From positions 246,882,658-246,946,657 of the forward strand of contig NC_077234.1 of assembly GCF_027887165.1 (NCBI RefSeq): a stretch of 64,000 nucleotides of DNA. Direction: 5' to 3'. The position numbers and the translations under genes were made by a program. The DNA comes from Monodelphis domestica. Lineage: Eukaryota > Chordata > Mammalia > Didelphimorphia > Didelphidae. Position 1 is the first letter of the stretch, and every line of letters starts with the position of its first letter. Below, piece by piece: positions 30,509-45,189 of this stretch. Under the pieces are notes generated by a model. It worked only from the letters and a program-made list of their open reading frames with translations, did no database searches and was not told the origin of the DNA.

Positions 30509-30511
<3 letters not shown>

Positions 30512-30559
<48 letters not shown>

Positions 30560-30560
30560 A
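30512..30560 (+). repeat. (AT)n(AC)n compound microsatellite
   Basis: About 15 AT units followed by about 7 AC units, inside the L1 between ORF1 and ORF2. Confidence 0.95.
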
Positions 30561-31049
30561 GAGTAGAGGTAAAATGAGAGGTTAATACTAAAAGAAAAGG
30601 GAAAAGAAACAAAAGGCGGTAAATGTATATGTCACAAAGAAGCTCATAGTGGGAGGGGGGAGAACATCAATACTCTGGAAGGGAAAAGAGGTCAGAGGCA
30701 GGAAATACTTAACTCTTACATGTATTGAAATTGACCAAAAGAGGGAAGAACAATCCAACCCATTGGGGCAGAGAATTGATTAGCGCCCTATAGGGGAGTA
30801 GAAGGGTAACAGACAGACTAGTGAGGAGGGAAGCAGTATAAGGGAGGGAAAGGGTGGGGGGTAGTTTAAAATAACTGTAAAGAAAATAAGGGGGGAATAA
30901 GAAGAGAGGGGGTAGAAAGAGAAGTAAAATAATGGTGGGAATTAGGGGGACTGATTAAAAACAAATATTGGTATAGAAGGAAATAGTGAAAGAAGAAAAG
31001 GCAGGATCAGGAGTAGAAATCAAAATGCTGGGAAAGACATAGCTAGTAA

Positions 31050-33940
<2,891 letters not shown>

Positions 33941-34420
33941 TACTTGTCAGATCTTTGGGAAAGAAAAGACTTTAAAGCCAAGCAAGAGCTAGGAAAAAAA
34001 AAATCACAAAATGTAAAATCAATAATTTTGATTACATCAAATTAAAAAGTTTTTGTACAAACAAAACCAATGCATCCAAAATTAGAAGGGAAGCAACAAA
34101 TTGGGAAATAATCTTAATTACAAAACCTTCTGACAAAGGTCTAATTACTCAAATTTATAAAGAACTAAACCAATTGTACAAAAAAATCAAGCCATTCTCC
34201 AATTGATAAATAGGCAAGGGAAATGAATAGGCAATTTTCAGTTAAAGAAATCAAAACTATTAATTAATAAGCACATGAAAAAGTGCTCTAAATCTCTCCA
34301 ATGAAATTTCACGTCGGCTATGGGAAGGGTGGGTGGAGGGGAGTGAGGGAAATAAAGTGTATATTTAACCAAAAAAATAAAATAAAATAAAAACATTAAA
34401 AAAAAAGAATTTTAAAAGAA

Positions 34421-35409
34421 TCCTCCCCTAATAACATAGTAGTTCAAGAAACCTTTTCTTCTCATCCTTTTATGATCTTTGATGATAGATAGATAGATAG
34501 ATAAATAGATCCATTTAGATATTATTGTGATATATGGCTTAAAATACTAACAATAGTATTCTTTCTAGTAATGACATATGGGTGCTAATCTCTGAAGAAA
34601 TAAATGAGGATCACATGAAGGTCAATGAAGATATGCATGGTGCACAAACTGGTTGTATCACATTACAAATAAGAAATTGCATAGTAAAAACTCTATAAAG
34701 GATCAAAAAAGAAATGGAGGGGGCAGGGCAGAAATGAGCCAGTCAGGTGGCAAGATAATTAATGGATAACTCATATGGTCTGCTGGTATCCACTCAGCAT
34801 CAAAGGAATACAACTAAGGATCCCCAAATCAAATTGGAAGAGTAGGAGTTGAGAAGGGAGGTATAGTAGAAATGTCTAGCAGTAATAAGGGCCTATTTGA
34901 GGTTGGGTGATATCAATTTGTAGTGGACCTACTTTGAAGAATTGCATGATTTTCTCCACCTTCATTTCATTCAGCAGTAAATGTGCAAGAATAAAGTCAA
35001 TGAAATGTGGGATTGATCCAAGGCATCACTGAGAGCTAGGGATCCAAGAGAAGACAATAGTATAAAGTTAAATTGGTTCACCAGGGCATCAAAATGGAGA
35101 AAAGAGAAGCGAGGCTAGTGTGAAGGAGATGGCCTAGAAGAGAACTGAAAGATTGGAGGTCACAGTGGGATGTAGAGTAGGTTTTTATAAAAGACAGAAG
35201 AAATAAAAAGACAATAGATTACAGTTGGATAAAGGGGATGTCCAAATTCTCAAACATAGAGATGGTATATTTGTGGGTGATGGCAAGATCAAGAGGGTCA
35301 CTATTTTTCTGTGGGGTTGAGGTGGGGTAGAAGAGTAACTCTCAGATGGTAGATTAAGGAAAATGAGTAGTTAGAATATCTGATGAAGAAAATATATATG
35401 TTGAAGTTC
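34421..35409. other. ARL13B intron 1 with an old antisense LINE piece
   Basis: A short GATA-rich run lies at 34483-34506. About 34720-35400 resembles an old L2/CR1-clade element in antisense ('gatggcaagatcaagagggt'). No coding signal was seen. Confidence 0.45.
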
Positions 35410-35813
35410 TTTAATAAGTGGACAAGAGTTATCAGTCACTCGGTGCTGGAGTGAAGACATTCACTCGGTGCTGGAGTGAAGAGAGACACTTGAGGAGAGA
35501 CTGGAAGACAGACACTCAGACTTGGAGTGAAGACACTTGGCTGTGGAACTGGACCCCTGGAGGAGCTCGTGCAGGAGACCTCAGACTGCTTCCCTTTTAG
35601 ATGGTCACCATGGTGAGTTTAAAAGTCTGTCTGTCTGTCTCTGTCTCTCTGTCTCTCTCTCTCCCCTTTTATCTCTTCCTTAATATATTCCCTCTATTGT
35701 AAAAATCAACTACCATTAATTACATTTTATTTTAGTAATTCATTTTGGGATTTAGAAATTAAATCCCTGGAGACCACCAATTAAATTTTAAGACCACATA
35801 AAACTAACAGGGA
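35410..35813 (+). mobile_element. Solo LTR, same family as 15699-16403, shortened
   Basis: Shared blocks are 'gagacctcagactgctt', a TC-rich tract, 'ccctctattgtaaa', 'tagtaattcatt', 'gggatttag' and 'aaattaaatccctgg', with an ending like ...AACTAACA. A short direct repeat (tcactcggtgctggagtgaa, twice, from about 35439 and 35461) lies near its left edge. The left edge and target duplication are not resolved. Confidence 0.7.
35624..35664 (+). repeat. (TCTG)n/(TC)n tract within the LTR
   Basis: Simple pyrimidine repeat in the position where other copies of this LTR have their CT run. Confidence 0.9.
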
Positions 35814-37070
35814 GAGAAAAATTATTATAAGCCAGGTACTAAATGCATTGAAGGAAGGGGAATGATCTGGGGGTATTTAGATAACAGCAATTTAGATAAC
35901 AGATTTTGTTTGGTTGGGAGATATGGATAGCCTGAACATCAAAGAAGAAGAGGATACTGAATGATGGAGGAAAAGGTACAACCTAAAGTGGCTATGGAGA
36001 GCAAGTATTTCAACTTCCCTGCTTCAACCAGTGATTTAAGAAGGAGGAATGAAGGTATTGTCACTATTAGAAAGGATGGCAGCAAGGTTGGGTCATCCAG
36101 AGATATCCAGGTTTCAGTAAAAGCCTATAGAGAGTAGGAGTAGAAGAGAAGATTTAAGATGAAGAGAAGTCTGATGCCAGTGGAACAATAATGCATTCCA
36201 TAGGGCACAGTGGAATGGCTAAGATTAAGTTAGATTGAAACTTTAGGGTGGAAGAGTTGAGATGAGTGTGAGGAATTGGGTGGTATGGAAAAGGAATGGG
36301 GTTTGCATGATTTTCTACAAGAATTCAGAGTCACTGGGATGTGAAGGGTATGACTAGGTGTGAGAATGTTTACCACGAAGTAGAGGATGTATTCCTTTTG
36401 CCTCAAAGGACAAGCACAGTAAAAGACAGGGGGCCTGAAGTCAAAGGGAGGGTCGTTCTTTGTACCAGAAATTCTCTACATCCCATTTGGGAGATGATTG
36501 CCAGCAAAAGCTGGAAGTTGTCTGCTGGCACAGATAGAAATGGATGCTGAGGACAGATGAAAGACACTTGGCCCCAGCTCCTAGCAGCCTTTCTTCAGGA
36601 TGTTGTACTAAGAAGGAGAAAACAGATGCAAGGTGCTAGCATGAGACTTCACCTGAGGAGACTGGCTAAGAGGTAGCAGTAGAAAAATGTGAACTCCCTG
36701 TGTATGGAGGAAGTCTTCTGGGGAAAGTGACCACTGAAAGCTTACAGGTCTCCCCAGTCTGAGTTGTCCTAGAACAATACAATATTCAATTCTCAAAAAA
36801 AAAGCAGTAACAGGATCCAGTCCAGACTTAGTTTCTACAAATGCAGAGAGCTTAGACCTGACATTAATTGCAAAGTCAGAAAGTAAAAGTTGAAGAACTG
36901 AGCAAAAAATAAATAAATAAATAAATGAATTGATTAATTAATTAATTAATGGATGAATGAATGAATAAATAAATAAATGAAAGAATCACTATAAAAAGTC
37001 ATTATGTGGCAAGGACACTAAGATACAAAATCAGGAGAAGATAATGAATCCAAAACATCTACAAGCAAAG
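35814..37070. other. ARL13B intron 1 with old LINE fragments and simple repeats
   Basis: About 35820-36800 continues old antisense LINE-like text. 36907-36980 is a (TAAA)/(TTAA)/(TGAA) simple repeat block. No coding signal was seen. Confidence 0.45.
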
Positions 37071-37071
37071 T

Positions 37072-37179
37072 GAAAAGAAAAGAAAAGAAAAGAAAAGAAA
37101 AGAAAAGAAAAGAAAAGAAAAGAAAAGAAAAGAAAAGAAAAGAAAAGAAAAGAAAAGAAAAGAAAAGAAAAGAAAAGAG
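37072..37179 (+). repeat. (AAAAG)n microsatellite
   Basis: About 21 nearly perfect AAAAG units, a long purine-only strand. All overlapping lysine- or phenylalanine-rich reading frames come from this repeat. Confidence 0.98.
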
Positions 37180-37249
37180 AAAAGAGAGCAAAGGAAAACA
37201 AAAGAAAAGAAAGCTTGGGCACAAAATCAACCAGAATTCCTGGAAAAGA

Positions 37250-38345
37250 AAAATTTTTAAATTTTAAAGGAGTTTAATTTTTTTAAGTGAAATGTGAGTG
37301 CAAGAGGACAAATCTGAGAAAGAACATGAGAGGTGTGGAAGAAAAAAATTGAAAAGGGAATTAACAGCTTGGTGCAAGAAGTACAAAACCCTGCTCAAGC
37401 AAGAATTTCCTGAAATTTAGAATGGACCAAATGGAAGTCAATGACTGAGTGAGACAAGTATTAAAATCAAAAGACTGAAAAAAAATAGAATAAAATGTAA
37501 GTTATCTCAGAGAGAAAAAAAAAAACAGCGAATCTGGAAACAGAACAAGGAGGAAAAAAAAACAGTTAAGAACTACAGGACTACCTGAAAGTCAAGACCA
37601 TAGAGAGAGAGAATACCCAGATTAGACATCACATTTCAGGAAATGTTAAACCACCCAGATCTTTTAAACCCAAAAGGTAAAGAGGAAAGGAAAAAAAAAG
37701 AAAGAAAGAAATCTGCTAATATTCACCTCCTGAAAGGAAAACTCTTAAGAACATAACAGTCAAAATTCTGAGCTTCCAGATCAAAGAAAAAACAATGTTA
37801 GCAGCCAGAAAGGAAAAAATTCCAGTTTTAAAGGAGCCACAGACAGAATCACATCCAATTTGGCATTCACCAGAATAAGGGAGCAGAGAGCTTTGAATAC
37901 AGTGTTCTAGAAGGTAAATGATATAGGCTTGCAATCAAGAATAACTAATCAAGTAAAAGTATAATCCTAAAGGGGTAAAAATATGGACCTTTAATATATG
38001 TATCCAATTACATTATAAAGCCAAAATAACTTTAAAAGACTGAGGAATTCTAAATAACAAAACAATCAATCATGATTCCAGAAAACTTATGATGAAACAG
38101 GTTACCTGACAGACTCAGAGTGAAGAATGACACATTTCTGTTTGCATATATATGCATGTGTATGCATATGTGAGTACACATAAAGCACATACACAGCCAA
38201 TATTGACATTTGGTTCACTTGCCTATACCTTGTTTGTAACAGGTTTTATTTTTCTTTTGTTCTCAATTGCCAGGGAAAGAGAGAAAGGAGAGAAGACAGA
38301 TTTTCACTGATTGAAAAAATAAAATTTAATTAAAAAAGAAAAAAA
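37250..38345 (+). mobile_element. HAL1-like element (L1 ORF1 without ORF2)
   Basis: The text follows the L1 ORF1 order: a coiled-coil-like A-rich part, 'ctacctgaaagtcaagacc' (about 37580), 'gccacagacagaatcacatc' (about 37845) and 'cttgcaatcaagaataacta' (about 37930, matching 'ctacaaccaagaatcaacta' of the complete L1 at 30118). Instead of ORF2 it then runs within about 400 bases into an A-rich tail (38310-38345). That is the structure of half-L1 elements. The frame is heavily broken. Confidence 0.65.
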
Positions 38346-39435
38346 CCCCTATCATCCCTTAAAAGAACTCGGATACTACTTCCTTTCCTAATCCCCTTAA
38401 TTTTTACTGCTCTTTACCTCTAAGTTATTTTTTATTTATTTGTGTACATACTGTGTCCTACTTTGCAGAATGTCAGCTTTTTGAGATCAAAGACTATTTT
38501 CTTTGTTTTTATTTACCCAGTACCCAGCACAGTGATCTATGCAAAGCAGGTGTTTATAAATTTATTTTTAACTGAAAAATGCAAGTCAGAAATTAGGTCA
38601 GGGAAAGGTTAAATATATGCAAAATTTTGGGAATAAGACAAATGGCACAATATTCTCTATATTCCATGTTTACTTGGAAAGTTCACATCTTGTGAGTTTT
38701 ACTTGCCTAAAAGAAAAGGATAGAAAACAAGGATATCTTGTATACATATGAAATATTTGCATATTCATTCTCTATGCAAATTGGCAAAACAAAAATAAAA
38801 GTTGCCAAGTCAAAGAAGACAATCTTTGTTAGCCAAAATATATGTAAAACTGGTGTTTTTAACCAAAAAGGAACATAGGTACTTGCAAATATTTCCAATT
38901 ACTGTGATAACATAAGAGGAAAAAAAAGCTTCCTAAAGTTTATGTTGTATCTAAACTCTTCTTTCCTAACATTCATTCTCTAGGTTGTATAATACAACAG
39001 ATTATTATCAATACTTAATAAGCATCATCATTTTCCCTGTTACTAGGTAGGTATAAAAGGAGTATGTACAAAAACTTTAAGAAATAGCCCCTGTGGTCAC
39101 TATACTATATGATATCAGTCTTGTATGGCATAAAATCAAAATTTAATTTAGATAATCAGTATTAACTACTTAATTAAGAATTCAAAGCCTCAGCAGTTTC
39201 TATAAATGGCCAACCAAATACATTTATATAGTTTGAGAAGAAAGGTCTTTTCCCCACTGAAAATGTAAACTGGATCTTTCAATAAAAGAAATATCAGATG
39301 ATGTGTATAGTTTGCTAATCATATTGATATCTATTCCTCCCGGATATTTTGGATTGGTTATTGTGATCACAAAATTAACAAATATTAGAGTAAACTTTCC
39401 AAGTCCTCAAAAAATCCGGGGGGGGAGGGGGGGCC
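38346..39435. other. ARL13B intron 1, no gene seen
   Basis: AT-rich intron. A short L2-type tail is possible near 38400-38580 ('acccagcacagtgatctatg'). A G-run of 20 bases (39418-39433) ends against the next SINE. Confidence 0.5.
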
Positions 39436-39640
39436 GCGCAGCTGGGTGGCTCAGTGGATTGAGAGCCAAGCCTAGATATAGGAGGTCCTAGGTTCAAATT
39501 TGGCCTCAGACACTTCCCAGCTGTGTGACCCTGGGCAAGTCACTTGACCCCTATTGTCTAGCCCTTACCACTCTTCTGCCTTGGAGCCAATACGCACTAT
39601 TGACTACAAGATGGAAGGTGAGGGTTAAAAAAAAAAAATC
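39436..39640 (+). mobile_element. tRNA-like marsupial SINE, well preserved
   Basis: Complete head 'cagctgggtggctcagtgg', 'attgagagcc', core 'gtgaccctgggcaagtcact', right half with 'ccttggagccaatacgc', and an A-tail. It is the least decayed SINE in the window, hence probably among the youngest. Confidence 0.93.
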
Positions 39641-41614
39641 CTGTAGGATACTGCCAGTAATGATGACATCCCAACACCTGTTTAAATACTTTTTACTTAA
39701 TTGGGTCTTAGAGTGACACTACCAAGTATAATGCTAACTTACTGCCTCTTTCAAGGATTATAAATAAGGATTTTCCCTTAAGGATCATTCTAGACAGCAA
39801 TGTTATTAGTTTAAGCTTCACTGGAAAAGAAAAAAAAACTGCAGGAACCAGTAAAGGATGCTAATAAAAGTCACTATATCTACTATTGCAGCTTATATAT
39901 AATAAACACTCAAAAAATATGTATAGCCTCATTTGATCATACCACAGCTTATCACTAGGGCATCAATGATACCTCAGGGCAGAAGGTTTTTTGTGTCATG
40001 GACCTTTTGGAAGTCTAGGGAGTGACGCCTATGGGCTCCCTTCTCAGAATGTTTTAGGTGAATAAAGTACAATACATGGGATTTCAAAGGAAATCAAGCA
40101 AGTTGAAATAAAGATGCGTGTTTTCCTATCTAAATTAATGAAATCCCTGAACTATTCATTAATTTATTGGTGGTCCATGGATTAAGAACCCCCTGCTCTA
40201 AGGCCACAAATAAGTTCCACAAAAAAGTGGAAAGAATTCAAAGGATGAGAAGAACATCTTAACGTTAATAAATGCTAAATAGCAAGGTAGAGTAGAAAAG
40301 TACTAGGAGCTTAACCATGACTACTTCTTGTCCCTTTGGTGAGACTGGACAAGTCCTAGGAATTGAGTGAAAATTTCAACTATAAACTGAGGGAGTTGAA
40401 CTGGACGATCACTAAGGTTTCTCCAGTCTGTAGGTATATAACAAAGGAAGCAGAAAGATAAAAGCTAGACGTGTCCATTTCTGTGGACAACATCATCCAT
40501 CATTCTTGTACTCACCCAGGCTCAAAGCTATCTTTGCCTTTTCCTCCTCTTCCCTCATCCATTCAATATTAATTCCTACTGGTTCTGATTTTCTAAATTC
40601 TTGAAGAGAACTTTCTTTCTTTATATTCCCAAACCCTCTTTCAAGCTCTGATTACTTCATTCCTGACTAGCCATTTAACTGATCCTTTGCTTCCAAGATC
40701 CACTCAAACATCCCAGATATTGTTCATTCTAAAACACTATTTTGCATACATTTAAAAATCCTCAGTGACACCCTACCACTACCACCACCTAATCCCTAAA
40801 GACTAAATCCAAATGTCCCCGGTTGACTAATAAGATCTTTCACAATTTAGACCTCAGCCTAACTCTCCAAAACTAGCCTCTTATGCCAGTCCTGTAGATA
40901 ACTTCCCTATAAGCAACTTTTGTACATATCTTTGAAAAATGGTATTTTTTTTACAAGTGCAAGCCCAAGGGAAACAACTATGAGTTATCCTGTGTGAAAC
41001 TAAAGATTTAGAAAGAAGTATGAAATCAAATCGTAAATTATAAAAAATCTGAATCTGTAGATATGCTTCATATAGGAAAGCATGAAAGGGCAGAAATCAA
41101 TTTCATTAACATTGATATCACAAGTACTTAGGTAGTCTAGAAGGCAAAATCTTTAATTTCTTCAGCTATTAAACATGTTATCAATAATTCCAGAAAAGCC
41201 ACAATGACTCCTACAGTCTAAATACAGTTGGTAAATGAGGGAGGACAGAATTACAAAATAGTCCATAAAAGTAATTAGCACCAGGGAAGAGAGAAAAAAA
41301 CACAGTTCCAAACCTCCCCCTTCTCTTTAAGGAGTAGATGGCTATGGGTGTGGAAGGCACACTGTATATACAGTCAGATATGGTAGACTTGTTGTCTTTT
41401 ACCTTTCTTTGCTTTTTAATTCTTTTTTTCTTTAGACTGCTGAATATGTAGGGGTGGAAGAACAGATACATATTTGAAAAAGCTGTGAAAAAATAAATTC
41501 AAACTGCAGTGTAAATGTAAACCTAAAACATGTGTTCTTAAGATTGATATAAATTCTTCCAGTTATTCATTTTAATAGAGTACAACTTGAAGGAGAATAG
41601 TTTTAAGTAATGAT
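39641..41614. other. ARL13B intron 1 with MIR and L2 fragments
   Basis: A MIR-like copy lies at about 40280-40440 and an L2/CR1-clade 3' part (plus) at about 40500-40900. The remainder is unrecognised. No coding exon was seen. Confidence 0.5.
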
Positions 41615-41806
41615 TTTTTAGGTTTGTTTTTAAAACCCTTGCGTTCCATGCTGTGTATTGGTTCTAAGGCAGCAGAGTAGTAAAGGGCTTGGCAAAGGGG
41701 GTTAAGTGACAGGGTCACACAGCTGACAAGTGTCTGAAGTCCTATTTGAACCAAGGACCTCTCTGGGCCCGGCTCTCAATATACCGTGCCACCTAGATAC
41801 CCAGAA
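41615..41806 (-). mobile_element. tRNA-like marsupial SINE, antisense
   Basis: The minus-strand reading contains the 'ctgtgtgaccctgtcacttaa'-type core and 'ggtggcacggtatattgaga' head, with a decayed tail at the left. It lies 0.8 kb from ARL13B exon 1. Confidence 0.85.
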
Positions 41807-42600
41807 GCCATGAAGTATTTTTTTTTTTGCGCCATATTTTACTATCTACTTGGTTCCAAAACTCTTGTGGAAAGAAAAGCAACATTAGTTATATGTAGCT
41901 GCGGAGAGGTCTCCATTCTAGTTTTCTGTTTAGGGAGTATTTTCTCTTGGCAATTCCAGGATGAGCTAATTCAACATAATCTTTTAAATTTCACAAAAAC
42001 TTAAAAAAAAGGCAACTTCTTAAGATGGCCAAGGATGCTCTAAGGATTCATGAAAGGAAAGTCGGAGAACATAAACCAAAGTAAGTACCAGAGGCGGGGT
42101 AAAGAACAAAAATGCTCACGCCAATTATAAGAAACTTTACACATTTCTGAAATATACAAAACCACAGTAAAACATCTTCGTAGTGAAGAAAAATGTAGAC
42201 TTCCGTGCGAGAAACAAAAAATGCGATAAAAATGCTTTTAAAGCAAAACGGGGGAAAGTAGAGATACTTACTTTAAAAAACTGTTCCATTTCTTTGCCTC
42301 TTTTTCAGTTTTCATTTTTCCCCCCAGGAGGGGATGAATTCAAATTCAAATTCAAAGAGTTCCCATTTAAAAAAAGTTTTCTTTACAAACTCTAACGGGC
42401 TCGTGAAAAGTTCCTATGGTCATTTAAGCATTAGGCTTTTTCCCTTCACGGCTCCAAGTCCCCTCGCAGGGATAAACCGGGGGGAGTAAGAAAATCGACC
42501 CATACAAGAAAACCTGCGTCACGGGCCCCCAGCTCCGAGGAGTGCCGAGCAGCACACCCCACAGGTGCGAGGCTGGGGCCCTCACCTTCCCCTTTCGTAC

Positions 42601-42647
42601 CTGACGGGCTCCTCCGGCTTTTGGAAAAAGCTGCAACACTCTCCCAT
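42601..42647 (-). CDS. ARL13B: ARL13B coding exon 1 (start codon, cysteine anchor)
   Basis: On the minus strand an ATG at 42647 opens 15 codons plus 2 bases, reading MGECCSFFQKPEEPV, then a donor in the context CAG|GTACGA. Phase 2 matches exon 2. The twin cysteines (residues 4-5) and the final E-P-V-R align without gaps to human ARL13B from its Met5 onward, including the palmitoylated Cys8-Cys9. An in-frame TGA eight codons upstream rules out a longer N-terminus, and the codons at the place of the usual first four residues do not encode them. The usual basic, tryptophan-rich stretch after the cysteines is also changed. Gly2 and Ser6 fit the N-myristoylation consensus MGxxxS/T, which the human start (MFSL) does not. 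An alternative first exon cannot be excluded, but no better candidate was seen between here and exon 2. Confidence 0.88.
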
Positions 42648-43231
42648 CACACCGCCCGGCCCTGGCCGTCACCACAGCGGTCGCAGCCACGGCTACCTCC
42701 AAGCTGGGGGTTAGGGAACCCGTACTAACGGCCCTGGGGCCCAGGAAGGATAGGACCGCGGGGGCCCAAGGTGGATAGGACCGCGGAGGCCCAGCGGGCC
42801 GGGAAACGGAAGGCAGGGCCTGGGAAATCAAAGTGGAGGCGGAGCTCGAGGGAAGGGGGTTAGTAAGGGAAACAAACAGGGGAAGGCACTCGAAGCGGAA
42901 AACAACCACAACGGGGTGCCCCAATAAAGCTCCAGTACGCCCGCTAAAGGTCCACACAGCGAAAGATGTTACAATGGAGACCAGGTGACGACTGGGTTCA
43001 GCGAACAGAAGCAATGACGTGCTGACGCCGCATCATTCCTTTACGTGCGAACCTAACCAAGCCCCGCCTGCACCCTTGGTCCAATAATGACTCAGGTTGC
43101 TGGGCTGGAGGCTTCCAAGTGGTTGATATATTGTAGCTCCGCCCCTTAGCCGAAGGAAAAGGGGAGAAGGAGGAGGAGAAGAGAGAAAGGGGTGGGGTTT
43201 AAGGAGAAGCGGTAGGGTGGAATGGGGACAC

Positions 43232-43244
43232 GTAACCGGGCAAC
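43232..43244. promoter_or_regulatory. RFX X-box motif upstream of ARL13B
   Basis: The 13 bases gtaaccgggcaac match the consensus GTNRCC(N0-3)RGYAAC exactly in both half sites, with a 1-base spacer. RFX transcription factors bind this motif at promoters of ciliary genes (established knowledge). It lies about 585 bp upstream of the ARL13B start codon, in the CpG-rich promoter, so RFX control of this ciliary gene is a natural inference. Confidence 0.8.
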
Positions 43245-43439
43245 GGGAGCGTCCCTGTCCCCAAGCAGGAGATCTCGTAGTAGTGAAAACAAACCCTAAG
43301 CTACCCAGAAGTCACTCTCAATTCCTTCTGCTATTTTAGGTTCTTATTCCCCAAATCCACCTTCCTTCCGCCTCAAAAGAGCTCAGTCGCTAGTGTGAAC
43401 TTTCAGTTCCTGTTTTTTTCTGTTCGTTTTAGAATTACT

Positions 43440-45185
43440 TTTTAAAAAATATTTTATTTTCCCAATTAAAAATAATTTTCAACAGATGTTTCCCGAAATC
43501 ACCAAATTGTCTCCCTCCCTCCCCTCCCTTCTCTCAGCTATGGTAAGCAATTTGATCAGGATTATACGTGTATTAGCATGCAAAACCTACATCCACATTG
43601 GTCATTGGTGTAAGAGCGCACTCAATAAACCCCAAATCCCAAAACAAACCCTTAAACTAACGTGGAAGATGGTACGCTTTGATCTGCATCTGACTGCAAC
43701 AGCTCTTTCTCTCGAGGTCAATAGCGTCCTTTGTCATAAGTCCCTCAGAACCCACCTAGATTGTCACAGTGCTGAGAGTAGCCAAGTCTTTGCCAGCTGA
43801 TTATTCCACATAGTGCTATTACTATGTCAAATGCTTCCAGCTCCGCTTCTTTCATTTTGTTCATGTAGAACTTGCCAGCCTTTTCTGGAATCATTCTGCT
43901 TATCATTTCTCATGGCACAATAGTATTCCGTCCCCATCATGTACCACAATTTGTTCAGCTGTTCCTCTATTGATGGTCATCCTCTCGATCTCTGATTCTC
44001 GGCCACCACAAACAGAAAGGTTAGAAACATTTTTGCACAAGTAGATCTCTTTGGTATAGAGACCCAGTGGTGGTATGACAGAATCAAAGGATATGCACAG
44101 TCTTATATCCCTTTGGGCATAGTTTCAAATTGCCCTCCAGAATGGTTGGATCAGTTCACAACTCCACTGAAAACGCATTAGTGTCCTAATCTTACTGCAT
44201 CTCTTCCAAAATTTATCACCTTCCTTTACTGTCATGTTGGCCAATCTGATAGGTTTGAGATAGTACTTCAGAGTTATTTTAATTTGCATTTCTCTAATTA
44301 AGAGTGATTTAGAACATTTTTACATGTTTTTTGATAGCTTTGATTTCACCTGAAAATTACTTGTTCATATACTTGGTCCATTTGTCACCTGGGAAATGAC
44401 TCAAATTCTTATAAATTTATTTCTCTATAAGTTTGAGAAAATAGACCTTTATCAGAGAAATTTGTCATAAACCTTTTTCCCAGTTTGTTGTTTCCCTTCT
44501 AAATCTTGGTTATATTAATTTGTACAAAATCTTTTTAAATTGAATATAATCAAAACCATTCATTTTATTTCTATAGAGAGCATAAAAGTCCTCTTTCTCT
44601 TGTTTAGTCATAAATTCTTCCCTTCTCTATAGATTAGCCAGGTAAGCAATTCTATGTTCCCCTAATTTACTTATCCTATCACTATTTATATCTGATCATA
44701 TTCTCATTTTGACCTTATCTTGGTATAAGGTGTGAGATATTATTCTATATCTAGTTTCTGTCATACTATTTTCCTGTTTTCCCAGCAGTTTTTATTAAGT
44801 ACTGAGTTCATATCCCAAAAGCTGAAGTCTTTTAGTGTTTGATAAAAGTCTTATCAAACACTAGGTTGCTAAGGTCATTTAATCCTATTGTATCTAACCT
44901 ATTCCATTGATTCACCATTCTATATCTTAGCAGATACCAGACTGTTTTAATGATTCCTGCTTTATGGTATAGTTTCAGATCAGGTACTGCTAAGTCACCT
45001 TCCTTCACATTTTTTTCATTAAGTCCCTTTGATGTTCTTGACCTTTGTTTTTTCAGATGAATTTTGTTATCTTTTTCTAGTTCTATAAAATAATTATTTG
45101 GTAGTTTGATTGGTATGGTACTAGAAAAGTAAATTAATTTAGGTAGAATTGTTATTATTATATTAGCCCATTTAATTTCTCCTTT
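43440..45185 (-). mobile_element. L1 fragment: ORF2 3' part and 3' UTR (antisense)
   Basis: On the minus strand it runs from ORF2 C-terminal text (about 45180) to an A-rich tail (plus-strand T/A run at about 43440-43470). The plus strand shows typical reversed blocks such as 'gtaccacaatttgttcagct' and 'tttaatttgcatttctctaa'. It ends where a plus-strand L1 5' end begins. Confidence 0.85.
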
Positions 45186-45189
45186 AAAA

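Larger units (their letters stand above)
42450..43260 (-). promoter_or_regulatory. ARL13B: ARL13B CpG-rich promoter / 5' exon region
   Basis: This is the one clearly GC- and CpG-rich patch between the two genes, in an AT-rich setting, and it surrounds ARL13B exon 1. Visible possible sites include TGACGT at 43015-43020 (CRE-like), a GC box at 43061-43070 (gccccgcctg), CCAAT at 43081-43085 followed by TGACTCA, a second GC box around 43138-43147, and the X-box listed separately. No TATA box is obvious, as expected for a housekeeping-type CpG promoter. The exact transcription start was not determined. Confidence 0.75.

Noticed and set aside
37018..37267. Phenylalanine/serine- and lysine-rich frames
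   Set aside because: These are produced entirely by the AAAAG microsatellite.
42424..43014. A 196-codon minus-strand open frame over the ARL13B promoter
   Set aside because: It is a GC-rich chance frame: it overlaps ARL13B exon 1 in a different frame, runs through the splice donor and has no recognisable domain.
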